A stretch of 13,135 bases of DNA from JBBSBL01 sp038251325 (GCA_038251325.1 JBBSBL010000067.1:1-13135), one strand, 5' to 3'. Shown: positions 4,714 through 11,198, counted from the first letter of the stretch. The notes: a model not told the origin generated them from the letters alone. Numbers and translations are program-made.

Positions 4714-6540
4714 ATGGCCCAGCACCACCTCGACCGGCTCACGGCGATCGACGCGTCCTTCCTGTTGCGCGAGGGGGACAGCTCGCACATGCACGTCGGC
4801 GCGGTGATCCTGGTCGAGGGCCCGGCGCCGCCGTTCGACGAGTTCCTCGACAACATCCGCGGCCGCCTCCACCTGGTCCCGCGCTATCGCCAGAAGCTCG
4901 CCTTCCCCCCGGTCGACAGCGGGCGCCCGCTCTGGGTCGACGACCCGAGCTTCAACCTCGAGTACCACGTCCGCCACACCGCGCTGCCCCATCCCGGGTC
5001 CGAGGCGCAGCTCTTCCGGCTCGCCGCGCGCATCGTCTCCCAGCAGCTCGACCGCAGCAAGCCGCTGTGGGAGATGTGGCTGATCGAGGGCCTGGAGGAG
5101 GGCCGCTTCGCGCTGGTAAGCAAGACCCACCACGCGCTCGTCGACGGCGTCGCCGGCGTGGACCTCGCCACCGTGCTCTTCGACCTCACGCCCGACCCCT
5201 CGCCGCCGACCGCCGAGCTCGAGCCCTGGCAGCCGCACGCCGAGCCGACGCCCGCGGAGCTCGTGGCGAACGGCGTGCGCGGCGCGGTGACGGGAGCGGT
5301 GGAGATCGGGGTCCGCGCATTGCGGCGCGCCACGCGCCCCGCTGAGTCGATCGAGGTCGCGCGCGAGGCGGTCGAGGGCGTCGGCGAGATCGTCTGGGCG
5401 GGACTGAACCCGGCCCCGGAGTCGCCGCTGAACGTCGAGATCGGGCCTCACCGGCGCTACAGCGTCGTACGCACGCGGCTCGAGGACTTCAAGCGGGTGA
5501 AGGACACCTTCGGCGGCACGGTGAACGATGTGGTGCTCACCGTCGTGTCCGGCGCACTGCGCGAGTGGCATCGCTCGCGCGGCGTCCGCACCGAGGGCAT
5601 GGAGCTGCGCGCGCTCGTCCCGGTTTCGATCCGGGCCAAGGACGAGCACCATCAGCTCGGCAACCGGATCGCGGTCATGCGGGGGCCGCTGCCGCTCTAC
5701 ATCAAGGACCCCGTCGCCCGGCTGCGGTTCGTCAAGCAGTCGATGGACGGGCTGAAGGAGAGCAAGCAGGCGGTCGGCGCCGAGGTGCTCACCGGGGTCC
5801 AGCAGCTCGCGCCCCCGACCGTCCTGGCCCAGGCCTCGCGCCTGAACTTCTCCACCCGGCTGTTCAACCTCATCGTGACCAACGTCCCGGGCCCGCAGTT
5901 CCCGCTCTACGTGCTCGGGCGTCGCATGATCGACCTTTTCCCGATCGCCTTCCTGCCGGAGAACCACGCGCTGGCGATCGCGATCATGTCCTACGACGGC
6001 GACGTGAACTTCGGGCTGCTCGGCGACTACGACGCGATGGGCGACATCGAGGCGCTCGCCGCGGGCATCGATCGCTCGCTGGCCGAGCTCCTGCGCCTGG
6101 CCGACCGCCGGGCGGGCGGCGCGCCCGTGGGCCGAGGCGCCGCGCCGGGCCGGTCGGCGGTCGCCGAGCGCTCGCCGAAGCGCAAGAGCAAGGCGAAGAA
6201 GGCCAAGAAGGCGAAGGCCGGGAAGGCGAAGAAGGCCGCCGCCCGCACCGAGGCCGAAACGGCGAAGGCCGGATCAACGAAGGCCGGATCGGCGAACTCC
6301 GGGGCCGCGAAGGGCGGGGCGGCCAAGTCCGGGACCAAGGCGAAGTCGGCCGGCGCCCGCGCCAAGCGGGCGGCGGACGTCGCGGACGCCCCGCGCCTGC
6401 TGCCGCCGGCCGGCTCCGGCCGGGGCCGGACCGGCCCGGCCGCCGGGATGCGGGCGGCGAAGCGGGGAGCGAGCCGCAACGGCTCCTCCGCCTCCTCCCG
6501 GCCCAAGGCGCCCGCCAGGCCGCCCGCCTCGGACGGGTAG
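4714..6540 (+). CDS. Wax ester synthase/diacylglycerol acyltransferase with lysine-rich C-terminal tail
   Basis: WS/DGAT enzymes join acyl-CoA to diacylglycerol or fatty alcohols, making storage triacylglycerol or wax esters at the inner membrane or lipid-body surface. The 608-aa protein begins LDRLTAIDASFLLREGDSS and carries PLWEMWLIEGL, the catalytic HHALVDG (H139, H140, D144), VNDVVL (N271, D272) and TNVPGPQFPLYVLG. The enzyme proper ends near residue 465. The remaining ~140 residues are an unusual basic tail: PKRKSKAKKAKKAKAGKAKK from about 488, five AKAG-like pentapeptide repeats (516-540), then an Arg/Ala/Pro/Ser end. The tail is low-complexity and histone-H1-like; family members are usually about 450-500 aa. 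The start is ATG at 4714, with GGAGGAG 6 nt before it; the frame is open further upstream but that extension is not WS/DGAT-like. Monocistronic, with the subtilase gene convergent 13 bp away. Confidence 0.93.
   Translation: MAQHHLDRLTAIDASFLLREGDSSHMHVGAVILVEGPAPPFDEFLDNIRGRLHLVPRYRQKLAFPPVDSGRPLWVDDPSFNLEYHVRHTALPHPGSEAQLFRLAARIVSQQLDRSKPLWEMWLIEGLEEGRFALVSKTHHALVDGVAGVDLATVLFDLTPDPSPPTAELEPWQPHAEPTPAELVANGVRGAVTGAVEIGVRALRRATRPAESIEVAREAVEGVGEIVWAGLNPAPESPLNVEIGPHRRYSVVRTRLEDFKRVKDTFGGTVNDVVLTVVSGALREWHRSRGVRTEGMELRALVPVSIRAKDEHHQLGNRIAVMRGPLPLYIKDPVARLRFVKQSMDGLKESKQAVGAEVLTGVQQLAPPTVLAQASRLNFSTRLFNLIVTNVPGPQFPLYVLGRRMIDLFPIAFLPENHALAIAIMSYDGDVNFGLLGDYDAMGDIEALAAGIDRSLAELLRLADRRAGGAPVGRGAAPGRSAVAERSPKRKSKAKKAKKAKAGKAKKAAARTEAETAKAGSTKAGSANSGAAKGGAAKSGTKAKSAGARAKRAADVADAPRLLPPAGSGRGRTGPAAGMRAAKRGASRNGSSASSRPKAPARPPASDG
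6259..6333 (+). repeat. 15-bp coding tandem repeat (x5) in the acyltransferase tail
   Basis: Five degenerate 15-bp units encode TAKAG, STKAG, SANSG, AAKGG and AAKSG (residues 516-540). The first two units are nearly identical at the DNA level (sharing AAGGCCGGA); the others have diverged. It lies inside the lysine-rich tail and suggests growth of the tail by slippage. Confidence 0.7.
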
Positions 6541-6553
6541 CGCGTCGTCGAGC

Positions 6554-8236
6554 TCAGCGCGCGCTCGCGGCGACGCGTACCAGCGCCCGCGCCGACGCCG
6601 CGCGTCCGCTCCGGTTCCCCGCGCGATCGATCGCCACCACGACGATGGCGTAGCGCTTGCCGGGCGCCCCGCGGAAGCGGAGCCGGCGTCGCGAGGTGGT
6701 CGTCAGGCGAGCGCCGCGCTCGCCGTCGCGCGCGACCCGGACCTCGAAGCGCGCGACCCCCGAGGCGAGCACCCCGCGCGGCGCCGGATCCGAGGCCGAC
6801 CAGCGAAGCGTGAACGTCCGCTCGGGAGCGCGGGACGGCGCCTGCAGCCGAACGGTCGGCGGGCGCCGGTCGACCCGGCGGGCCGCGTCGAGCGCGGCGC
6901 CGGCGTCCAGGATCCCCCACCCCAGCGCCGGCCCCCACGCGCGCCCGGCGGGGCGGCGCGCCGTGCGGCCGAGCAGGCGGATGACGTCGGCAGCCCGGAG
7001 GTCCGGGTTCAGCGCGCGCGCCAGCGCGGCGGTCGCGGTCACCTGCGGCGCCGCCATCGAGGTCCCCTGGAGGTAGCCGTAGGGCGCGCCGTCCAGCGTC
7101 ACGCGGCATCCGCCCGCCGGGCAGGCCGACTCGATCGACGCCGGCCCGGAAGGCAGGGCCCCGAGGAGGCCGGGCGGCCCCGGCGGCGCTCCCGACACGA
7201 GCGGTGGCGCACCCGGGGCGTAGGCGCCGTAGGCGGCGAGGGAGATCTCGTCCCCGTAGCCGGCGAAGGGCGCGCGCTCGCCGTCGGCCTGGGCGGCGGT
7301 GACGGTGAGGCCGCGCGCCACCCGCCCGCGCGACCCGGGCGGCTGCAGAGCGTTCGCGGGGTCGCCCTGCTCGGCCACGGGCTCGTCGGCCGCGGCGGCC
7401 ACGAGGACGACCTGCCGCGCCCGCGCATAGTCGAGCGCGCGCACGAGCGACTCGGGCGCGCGCCGCCCCTGGTCGTCGCCGAAGCTGAGGTTGATCGCCT
7501 GGGCGCCGTGGTCGGACGCGTCAACGAGCGCAGCTGCGACCGACGCGTCGGTGAGGTCGCTCTTGACGACGACGAGGCGGCAGCCCCATCCCGCCCCCGC
7601 GATCCCGGCGTCGTCGTCGGTGGCCGCGCACGCGAGCGACGCGACGTGCGTCCCGTGGCCGCTCTCGTCGGTCGTCGCCGGCCCGTGTGCCGGGTCCCCG
7701 TCACGATCGATCGCCGCGGCGAGCTTGCCGGCGAGGTCCGGATGACCGGCGGCGATGCCCGTGTCGACGACGCCCACCAGCGCGCCGCGCCCGCGAGTGA
7801 TCGCCCAGGCCCGGGGGAAGCCCTCGCGGGCCGCCCACCACTCCTGCGGGACGCCGGCCGGCGTCCCCGGCCAGGTCTCCGGCGCGGTCAGCGCAGGGTC
7901 GTTCGGGATCCGGACCGGCGCGGAGCGGAGTCGGTAGCGGTGCTCGGCCGCGACCGAGGCCACGCCGGCCCGGCGACGCAGGCGACGTATCAGCGCCGAC
8001 AGCGCGACGCCGGCCCGCGGCCGGACGGTGAGCAGGCCGATCTCGGGCACGGCGGGGCCGTCGAGCCGCCCGCCGTCGGCGGCCAGCGCCGCCGCGGCCC
8101 TCGCCGTCCGGCGCGGGCCCGGCGAGCGATCCAGCAGCACGACGGCGCGCCCGGTGCGCGGGGCCGCCGGGGCCGCCGGGGCGATGGCCGAGAGCGACGC
8201 CGCGCTCAGCGCGAGGGTAAGGAGACCGCGGCGCAC
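6554..8236 (-). CDS. Secreted subtilisin-like serine protease (S8) with variant oxyanion residue
   Basis: A 560-aa exported protease. It has a Sec-type signal peptide (MRRGLLTLALSAASLSAIAP, AxA site near 22-26), an inhibitor-I9-like propeptide (about 30-105, ending VAAEHRYRL), the catalytic domain (about 130-455), and a C-terminal Ig/fibronectin-like module (about 458-560: WSASDP, YAIVVVAIDRAGN). The triad is intact: D158 in VVDTGI, H194 in GHGTHVAS, S393 in GTSMAAP. The oxyanion Asn of subtilisin (AAAGNEG) is replaced: here AAADEP puts Asp (D284) at that place, as known for proprotein convertase PC2. C203/C219 and C372/C377 may form disulfides. The start is a GTG with no Shine-Dalgarno sequence but a TATCCT box 6 nt before it, consistent with a leaderless message. 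It lies downstream of the DUF59 gene (39-nt gap) with a hairpin between. Confidence 0.93.
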   Translation of the reverse strand: MRRGLLTLALSAASLSAIAPAAPAAPRTGRAVVLLDRSPGPRRTARAAAALAADGGRLDGPAVPEIGLLTVRPRAGVALSALIRRLRRRAGVASVAAEHRYRLRSAPVRIPNDPALTAPETWPGTPAGVPQEWWAAREGFPRAWAITRGRGALVGVVDTGIAAGHPDLAGKLAAAIDRDGDPAHGPATTDESGHGTHVASLACAATDDDAGIAGAGWGCRLVVVKSDLTDASVAAALVDASDHGAQAINLSFGDDQGRRAPESLVRALDYARARQVVLVAAAADEPVAEQGDPANALQPPGSRGRVARGLTVTAAQADGERAPFAGYGDEISLAAYGAYAPGAPPLVSGAPPGPPGLLGALPSGPASIESACPAGGCRVTLDGAPYGYLQGTSMAAPQVTATAALARALNPDLRAADVIRLLGRTARRPAGRAWGPALGWGILDAGAALDAARRVDRRPPTVRLQAPSRAPERTFTLRWSASDPAPRGVLASGVARFEVRVARDGERGARLTTTSRRRLRFRGAPGKRYAIVVVAIDRAGNRSGRAASARALVRVAASAR

Positions 8237-8242
8237 CGAAGG

Positions 8243-8248
8243 AGGATA
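8243..8248 (-). promoter_or_regulatory. -10-like hexamer TATCCT before the subtilase
   Basis: TATCCT on the minus strand ends 6 nt before the GTG at 8236, the same distance as TACACT before the ATG at 8572. No ribosome site is present between, so a leaderless transcript starting at or beside the GTG is the simplest reading. Confidence 0.45.
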
Positions 8249-8251
8249 GAT

Positions 8252-8267
8252 GCGCCCGACCGGGCGC
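8252..8267. terminator. Hairpin between the DUF59 gene and the subtilase
   Basis: A perfect inverted repeat: GCGCCC, loop GACC, GGGCGC. It lies 9 nt past the DUF59 stop and just upstream of the TATCCT box. There is no T-run, so it would be at most an attenuator-like or actinobacterial-style terminator separating the two genes; it could equally be an operator at the subtilase promoter. Confidence 0.35.
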
Positions 8268-8275
8268 GGGTCAGC

Positions 8276-8572
8276 TCAGTAGCCCAGCGCGAACTTCGCG
8301 TCCTCGCTCATCCGCTCGGGCGTCCACGGCGGCGTGAAGACCATCGTGGGCACGACCTCCTCGACGCCCTCGAGGTCCCCGACGAACTCCTTCATCTGCT
8401 CGGTGACCATCGGCCCGATCGGGCAGGCCGGGGTGGTGAGCGTGAAGGTGACGTTCACCGTCACGCCCTCGACCGCGATGTCGTAGACGAGGCCGAGCTC
8501 GACGAAGTCGAGCCCGAGCTCGGGGTCGATGACGTTGGTCAGGGCGTCGCGCACGTCGGTCTCGGTGGCCAT
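8276..8572 (-). CDS. MIP18/DUF59 family iron-sulfur assembly protein (SufT/PaaD-like)
   Basis: A 98-aa protein of the DUF59 (MIP18) family, whose members help insert or mature Fe-S clusters in the cytosol. Signatures: VIDPELGLDFVELGLVYDI (DPE at 16-18), TLTTPACPIGPMV with the conserved Cys (C50), and a C-terminal TPPWTPERMSEDAKFALGY, typical of SufT-like proteins. The chosen start is the ATG at 8572; an upstream in-frame codon (8635) would add 21 residues that do not look like the family and would run through a promoter-like box. TACACT lies 6 nt before the ATG, and no Shine-Dalgarno sequence is present. No suf operon gene is visible nearby. The SufT name is likely but not certain, hence no symbol. 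Confidence 0.9.
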   Translation of the reverse strand: MATETDVRDALTNVIDPELGLDFVELGLVYDIAVEGVTVNVTFTLTTPACPIGPMVTEQMKEFVGDLEGVEEVVPTMVFTPPWTPERMSEDAKFALGY

Positions 8573-8578
8573 TGGACG

Positions 8579-8584
8579 AGTGTA
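8579..8584 (-). promoter_or_regulatory. -10-like hexamer TACACT before the DUF59 gene
   Basis: TACACT on the minus strand, 6 nt before the ATG at 8572; identical to the box before ispH. Transcription would start at or next to the A of the ATG, predicting a leaderless mRNA. Confidence 0.5.
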
Positions 8585-8637
8585 GAGCCGCGAATCCGGG
8601 TGAACGTTTGCGCGCCACGTTTGTCCACTTGCCAACA

Positions 8638-8655
8638 GCCGAGACTCGTCTCGGC
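8638..8655. promoter_or_regulatory. 18-bp near-palindrome, candidate operator
   Basis: GCCGAGAC, two-base centre TC, GTCTCGGC: perfect 8-bp arms. It lies in the divergent region between the DUF59 and STAS genes, over the -35 zone of the plus-strand GTAGGTT box (8666-8672). It is the best-formed short inverted repeat I found outside genes. Confidence 0.5.
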
Positions 8656-8665
8656 GCGGATCGGC

Positions 8666-8672
8666 GTAGGTT
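8666..8672 (+). promoter_or_regulatory. -10-like box GTAGGTT at the STAS gene
   Basis: GTAGGTT on the plus strand, one of five GTAGGYT boxes. It overlaps the TTG at 8671 that is the only common start codon preserving the whole STAS fold, so either the gene starts later or the box is not used as a -10. See the STAS entry. Confidence 0.4.
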
Positions 8673-8997
8673 GTCGGTCATCGTCGCGTACGAACCTCAG
8701 CCCGCACGCCTGCGCTGCGCCGGAGACGAGGACCGCATGACCCAGGGACGACGGCGTCACGCCATCGCGCGGGCGCTGGGGGCGGAGCGCGACGTCGTGG
8801 TGGACCTGCGCGAGCTGCGCTTCGCCGACGCGTCGCTCATGCTCGACCTCGCGATGCTCGCCCGGCGGCTCCGGGGCCGCGGACGGCAGCTCCGGCTGTC
8901 GGGTCCCCAGCCTCAGATCCGCACGCTGATCGAGCTCGTCGGCCTGCACCGGGTCGCGGGCATCAGCGTCGTCGGGCCGCTTTCCGCGACGGGCTGA
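8671..8997 (+). CDS. STAS domain protein, anti-sigma-factor-antagonist-like
   Basis: A small STAS-fold protein, 108 aa from the TTG at 8671. The order fits SpoIIAA-like antagonists: first strand ARLRCAGDED, helix, DVVVDLRELRFADASLMLDL, AMLARRLRGRGRQLRLSGP, and IRTLIELVGLHRVAGISVV. S55 in FADASL aligns with the phosphorylated Ser of SpoIIAA (DSSG), but the following Gly is replaced by Leu. Family members are controlled by a kinase/anti-sigma factor; none is visible here. Start is uncertain: TTG 8671 keeps the first strand but overlaps the GTAGGTT box; ATG 8737, with GAGG at 5 nt spacing, would drop about 22 residues including the first strand. An ATC at 8680 is where a leaderless mRNA from that box would begin. 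The stop is TGA at 8995-8997. Confidence 0.75.
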   Translation: MSVIVAYEPQPARLRCAGDEDRMTQGRRRHAIARALGAERDVVVDLRELRFADASLMLDLAMLARRLRGRGRQLRLSGPQPQIRTLIELVGLHRVAGISVVGPLSATG

Positions 8998-9029
8998 GCC
9001 GGACCGGCGGGCCCGCGGTCCCGCTGTCC

Positions 9030-9035
9030 TACCCT
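9030..9035 (+). promoter_or_regulatory. -10-like hexamer TACCCT before fxsA
   Basis: TACCCT fits TAnnnT and ends 10 nt before the GTG at 9046. It forms part of a small palindrome, CCCTGTAGGG (9032-9041), whose second half could also serve as a weak AGGG ribosome site. The assignment is less firm than for the GTAGGYT and TACACT boxes. Confidence 0.3.
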
Positions 9036-9045
9036 GTAGGGCACC

Positions 9046-9564
9046 GTGTTCCTCCTCGGCCTCCTCTTCATCGCGGTCCCGATCGCGGAGCTCTTCGTGA
9101 TCATCGAGGTCGGCACGCTCATCGGCGCGATCCCCACGCTCGCCCTGCTCGTCCTCGGCTCGATCGCCGGCGCGCTGCTGCTCCGCCACCAGGGCCGAGC
9201 CGCCTGGCGGCGCTGGGGCGTCGCCGTCCGGGCCGGCCGGCCCCCGGCCCGCGAGACGATCGACGGTGTCCTGGTGATCTCCGGCGGCGCGCTGCTGCTC
9301 GCCCCCGGCTTCCTCACGGACCTCCTCGGCCTCGCGCTGCTGGCGCCTCCGACGCGCGCGGTCGTCCGCAGGCTGCTCTCCCGGCGCCTGCTCCTGCGCG
9401 TGGCCGCCACCGTCGGCGGGCCATACGGCCGGGGGGCTGTGTGGAGCTACGACGCGTACGGCGTGGCGAGCCGGACGCGCCGCCGTGGCGGCGGCCCGGG
9501 ACGGAGCTACGACGTCGAGGGCACCGCCCGCGAGGTCGATCCCCCCGCCCTGCCGTCCTCGTGA
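9046..9564 (+). CDS. fxsA: FxsA family membrane protein
   Basis: A 172-aa inner-membrane protein. Hydrophobic segments lie at about 2-20, 24-46 and 74-101. The family hallmark is clear: a polar loop RPPARETIDGVLVISGG leading into LAPGFLTDLLGLALLAPPTR. FxsA of E. coli is a cytoplasmic-membrane protein whose overproduction relieves F-plasmid exclusion of phage T7; the general role is unknown. After residue 105 come a basic stretch and a soluble, Gly/Arg-rich C-terminal tail with two SYD motifs (134 and 154), also common in the family. The start is GTG at 9046 (FLLGLLFIAVP immediately after). Its TGA overlaps the next start as GTGA, so the following gene is translationally coupled. Confidence 0.92.
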   Translation: MFLLGLLFIAVPIAELFVIIEVGTLIGAIPTLALLVLGSIAGALLLRHQGRAAWRRWGVAVRAGRPPARETIDGVLVISGGALLLAPGFLTDLLGLALLAPPTRAVVRRLLSRRLLLRVAATVGGPYGRGAVWSYDAYGVASRTRRRGGGPGRSYDVEGTAREVDPPALPSS

Positions 9565-10463
9565 TCGAGGCCGAGCTCGAGCGCGCCCGGCCCCCCGCCG
9601 GGCCGGGCTTCGGCGACGCGGTGACCTTCGCCTTCGGGGATCCCGCGGCGGAGGTGTACGGCAGCGCGCGCCTCGGCTTGGTGCCCGGCGAGGAGCCCCG
9701 GACCACCGGCCTGGCGATGCTGTTCGCCGGTCACGAGCCGGTGGCGGTCTCGGCGCAGAGCGCCGACCCGGGCACGGCGGGATGGGACCGGCTCGAGGTC
9801 GGCGACCTCGTGGCCGAGATCGTCGATCCGCTGCGCGCCTGGCGCATCGCCTTCGACGGCGAGGCGGGTGGGTTCGACCTGGCCTTCTCGGCGCTGGGCG
9901 CCCCGGTCGAGCTCGGTCCCGGTGTCCCGGCTGCCAACGCCGCCGGCCTCGAGGGCTACGAGCAGCTCTGCCGGGTCCAGGGCTCGGTGCGCGACGGGGC
10001 CCGGCGCCGGGAGATCGACGCGCTCGGGCAGCGGGGCCACCAGTGGGGCGCCCCGGACTGGGAGCGCATCGTCGCCGCGCGGACGGTCTCGGCCTGGCTC
10101 GGGCCCGATCTCGGCGTCACGCTGGCCGCGGTGCGACCGTCGGGCGCCGAGGGCCACGACAAAGACGCGCTCAGCGCGTTCCTGCTCGAGTCTCCCGGCG
10201 GGACACCCGGGGTCGCGGTGCCCGTCGGCGAGCCGCGACTCTCGACGCTCTACGACGCCGGGGGCCGCCAGCGCCGCGCCAGCGCCGAGCTCTGGCCCGG
10301 CGGCGAGGTCCAGGACGCCTATCCACGCCGCCTCGCGGGCTCGGTGCTCTGCGGTACCTCGATCGAGCTCGGCCGCCTCGTGCTCGACGCGGCGTTCTTC
10401 CGCTGGAGCATGGAGGGCCGCGCCGGCGTCGGGCGCTACGACGTTCTGCGCCGGGCCGCGTGA
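9561..10463 (+). CDS. CrtC/AttH-like lipocalin-fold protein of unknown function
   Basis: A 300-aa soluble protein starting with the GTG at 9561, which shares GTGA with the fxsA stop. The sequence alternates short beta-like strands and Gly/Pro turns, with no signal peptide or membrane span. The most telling segment is GQRGHQWGAPDW (156-167) after a RREIDA strand, resembling the G-x-x-x-H-x-W-G-x-x-D-W signature of CrtC/AttH and related DUF7064/7065-type proteins (hydroxyneurosporene synthase, tocopherol cyclase-like folds). Those act on hydrophobic substrates such as carotenoids or lipids, but function is not transferable here. There is no carotenoid gene nearby. The HAD hydrolase start overlaps this stop (TGATG), so the two are coupled. 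A longer in-frame start upstream runs into fxsA and is unlikely. Confidence 0.65.
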   Translation: MIEAELERARPPAGPGFGDAVTFAFGDPAAEVYGSARLGLVPGEEPRTTGLAMLFAGHEPVAVSAQSADPGTAGWDRLEVGDLVAEIVDPLRAWRIAFDGEAGGFDLAFSALGAPVELGPGVPAANAAGLEGYEQLCRVQGSVRDGARRREIDALGQRGHQWGAPDWERIVAARTVSAWLGPDLGVTLAAVRPSGAEGHDKDALSAFLLESPGGTPGVAVPVGEPRLSTLYDAGGRQRRASAELWPGGEVQDAYPRRLAGSVLCGTSIELGRLVLDAAFFRWSMEGRAGVGRYDVLRRAA

Positions 10464-11098
10464 TGGGGGCGATCGACGCCGTGGTGTGCGACTTCGGCGG
10501 CGTGCTCACCACGCCGCTGCTCGGTGCCTTCGCCGCCTTCCAGGACTCACACGGCGTCCCGCTGGAGGCGTTCGGCGGCGCGCTGGCCTGGATCGAGGCG
10601 CGCGACGGGGAGAACCCGCTGTTCTCGCTGGAGACCGGGGAGATGGCCGAGGCCGACTTCGTCGCCCGCCTCGAGGACGCGGTCGAGGCCCAGCTCGGCC
10701 GGCGCGTGGAGATGGGCGGCTTCTCGGAGGCGTACTTTGCGAACCTCCACCCCAACGCCGAGCTCATCGACCTGATGGCGGACCTGCGGCGCCGCGGCTA
10801 CCGCATGGCGATCCTCACCAACAACGTGCGCGAGTGGGAGCCGCTGTGGCGGGCGAAGCTCCCGGTCGAGGAGATCTTCGAGCTGGTCGTCGACTCGGGC
10901 TTCGTCGGGATGCGCAAGCCCGACCCGGCGATCTACCGTCTCACGCTCGAGCGGCTCGGCGTCGAGGCGCAGCGGACGCTGTTCGTCGACGACACCGAGG
11001 CGAACATCGACGCAGCCCGGGAGCTGGGCTTCGTCGCGGTCCACTTCCGCACCACCGAGCAGGCCGTCGCGGACATCGAGTCCGGGCTCGCCGCCTAG
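10463..11098 (+). CDS. HAD superfamily (subfamily IA) hydrolase
   Basis: A 211-aa phosphatase-like HAD protein. Motif I is VVCDFGGVLT: nucleophile D10, with Gly where many HADs have the second Asp (DxG, as in YihX- and ACAD10-like members). Motif II is AILTNN (T119), motif III MRKPDP (K152), and motif IV FVDDTEANIDAA (D176, D177). A helical cap lies between about residues 16 and 100. Likely a sugar-phosphate or nucleotide phosphatase; the substrate cannot be read from sequence. The ATG at 10463 overlaps the preceding TGA as TGATG; a GTG one codon earlier is also possible. Last gene of the fxsA cluster; hairpins follow the TAG. Confidence 0.92.
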   Translation: MGAIDAVVCDFGGVLTTPLLGAFAAFQDSHGVPLEAFGGALAWIEARDGENPLFSLETGEMAEADFVARLEDAVEAQLGRRVEMGGFSEAYFANLHPNAELIDLMADLRRRGYRMAILTNNVREWEPLWRAKLPVEEIFELVVDSGFVGMRKPDPAIYRLTLERLGVEAQRTLFVDDTEANIDAARELGFVAVHFRTTEQAVADIESGLAA

Positions 11099-11116
11099 AG
11101 TTCGCCACGAGCGCGT

Positions 11117-11138
11117 CCGCAGGCTGACTCCGCTGCGG
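11117..11138. terminator. Hairpin after the HAD gene
   Basis: CCGCAG, a 10-nt loop and CTGCGG, located 18 nt after the HAD stop. There is no T-run, so it is a weak, actinobacterial-style terminator candidate for the fxsA-CrtC-like-HAD unit. Confidence 0.35.
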
Positions 11139-11143
11139 CCGAA

Positions 11144-11194
11144 CGCCGGTCGATGCGGGTGTTGCCCGCGGTCCGGGTTCCCGCCGCCGGTCGA
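11144..11194. repeat. 10-bp direct repeat flanking a hairpin, upstream of the 11235 gene
   Basis: CGCCGGTCGA occurs at 11144-11153 and again at 11185-11194, the second copy ending 5 bp before the GTAGGCT box. Between them, GCGGG TGTTG CCCGC (11155-11169) forms a 5-bp hairpin. It could be a regulator site pair or part of the transcription end of the upstream cluster. Confidence 0.35.
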
Positions 11195-11198
11195 GGGG

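Noticed and set aside
4516..5967. 483-codon minus-strand frame under WS/DGAT
   Set aside because: Antisense shadow of a gene with clear catalytic motifs.
5565..6653. Second plus-strand frame over the acyltransferase tail
   Set aside because: Arg/Gly/Ala-rich frame with no motif; the lysine-rich tail is continuous with the catalytic frame, so no frameshift is needed.
8240..8282. Plus-strand 10-codon ORF with a perfect AAGGAGG ribosome site (ATG at 8250)
   Set aside because: Antisense between two minus-strand genes; the AGGATA is better read as the complement of the TATCCT box of the subtilase.
8573..8635. 21-residue N-terminal extension of the DUF59 protein
   Set aside because: It spans the TACACT box and is not family-like; the ATG at 8572 gives the normal DUF59 length.
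2438..11098. Split ACAD10: HAD protein plus ACAD10-like dehydrogenase as parts of one system
   Set aside because: Human ACAD10 fuses such domains, but here they lie 6.7 kb apart on opposite strands in different units; no kinase-like domain is present.
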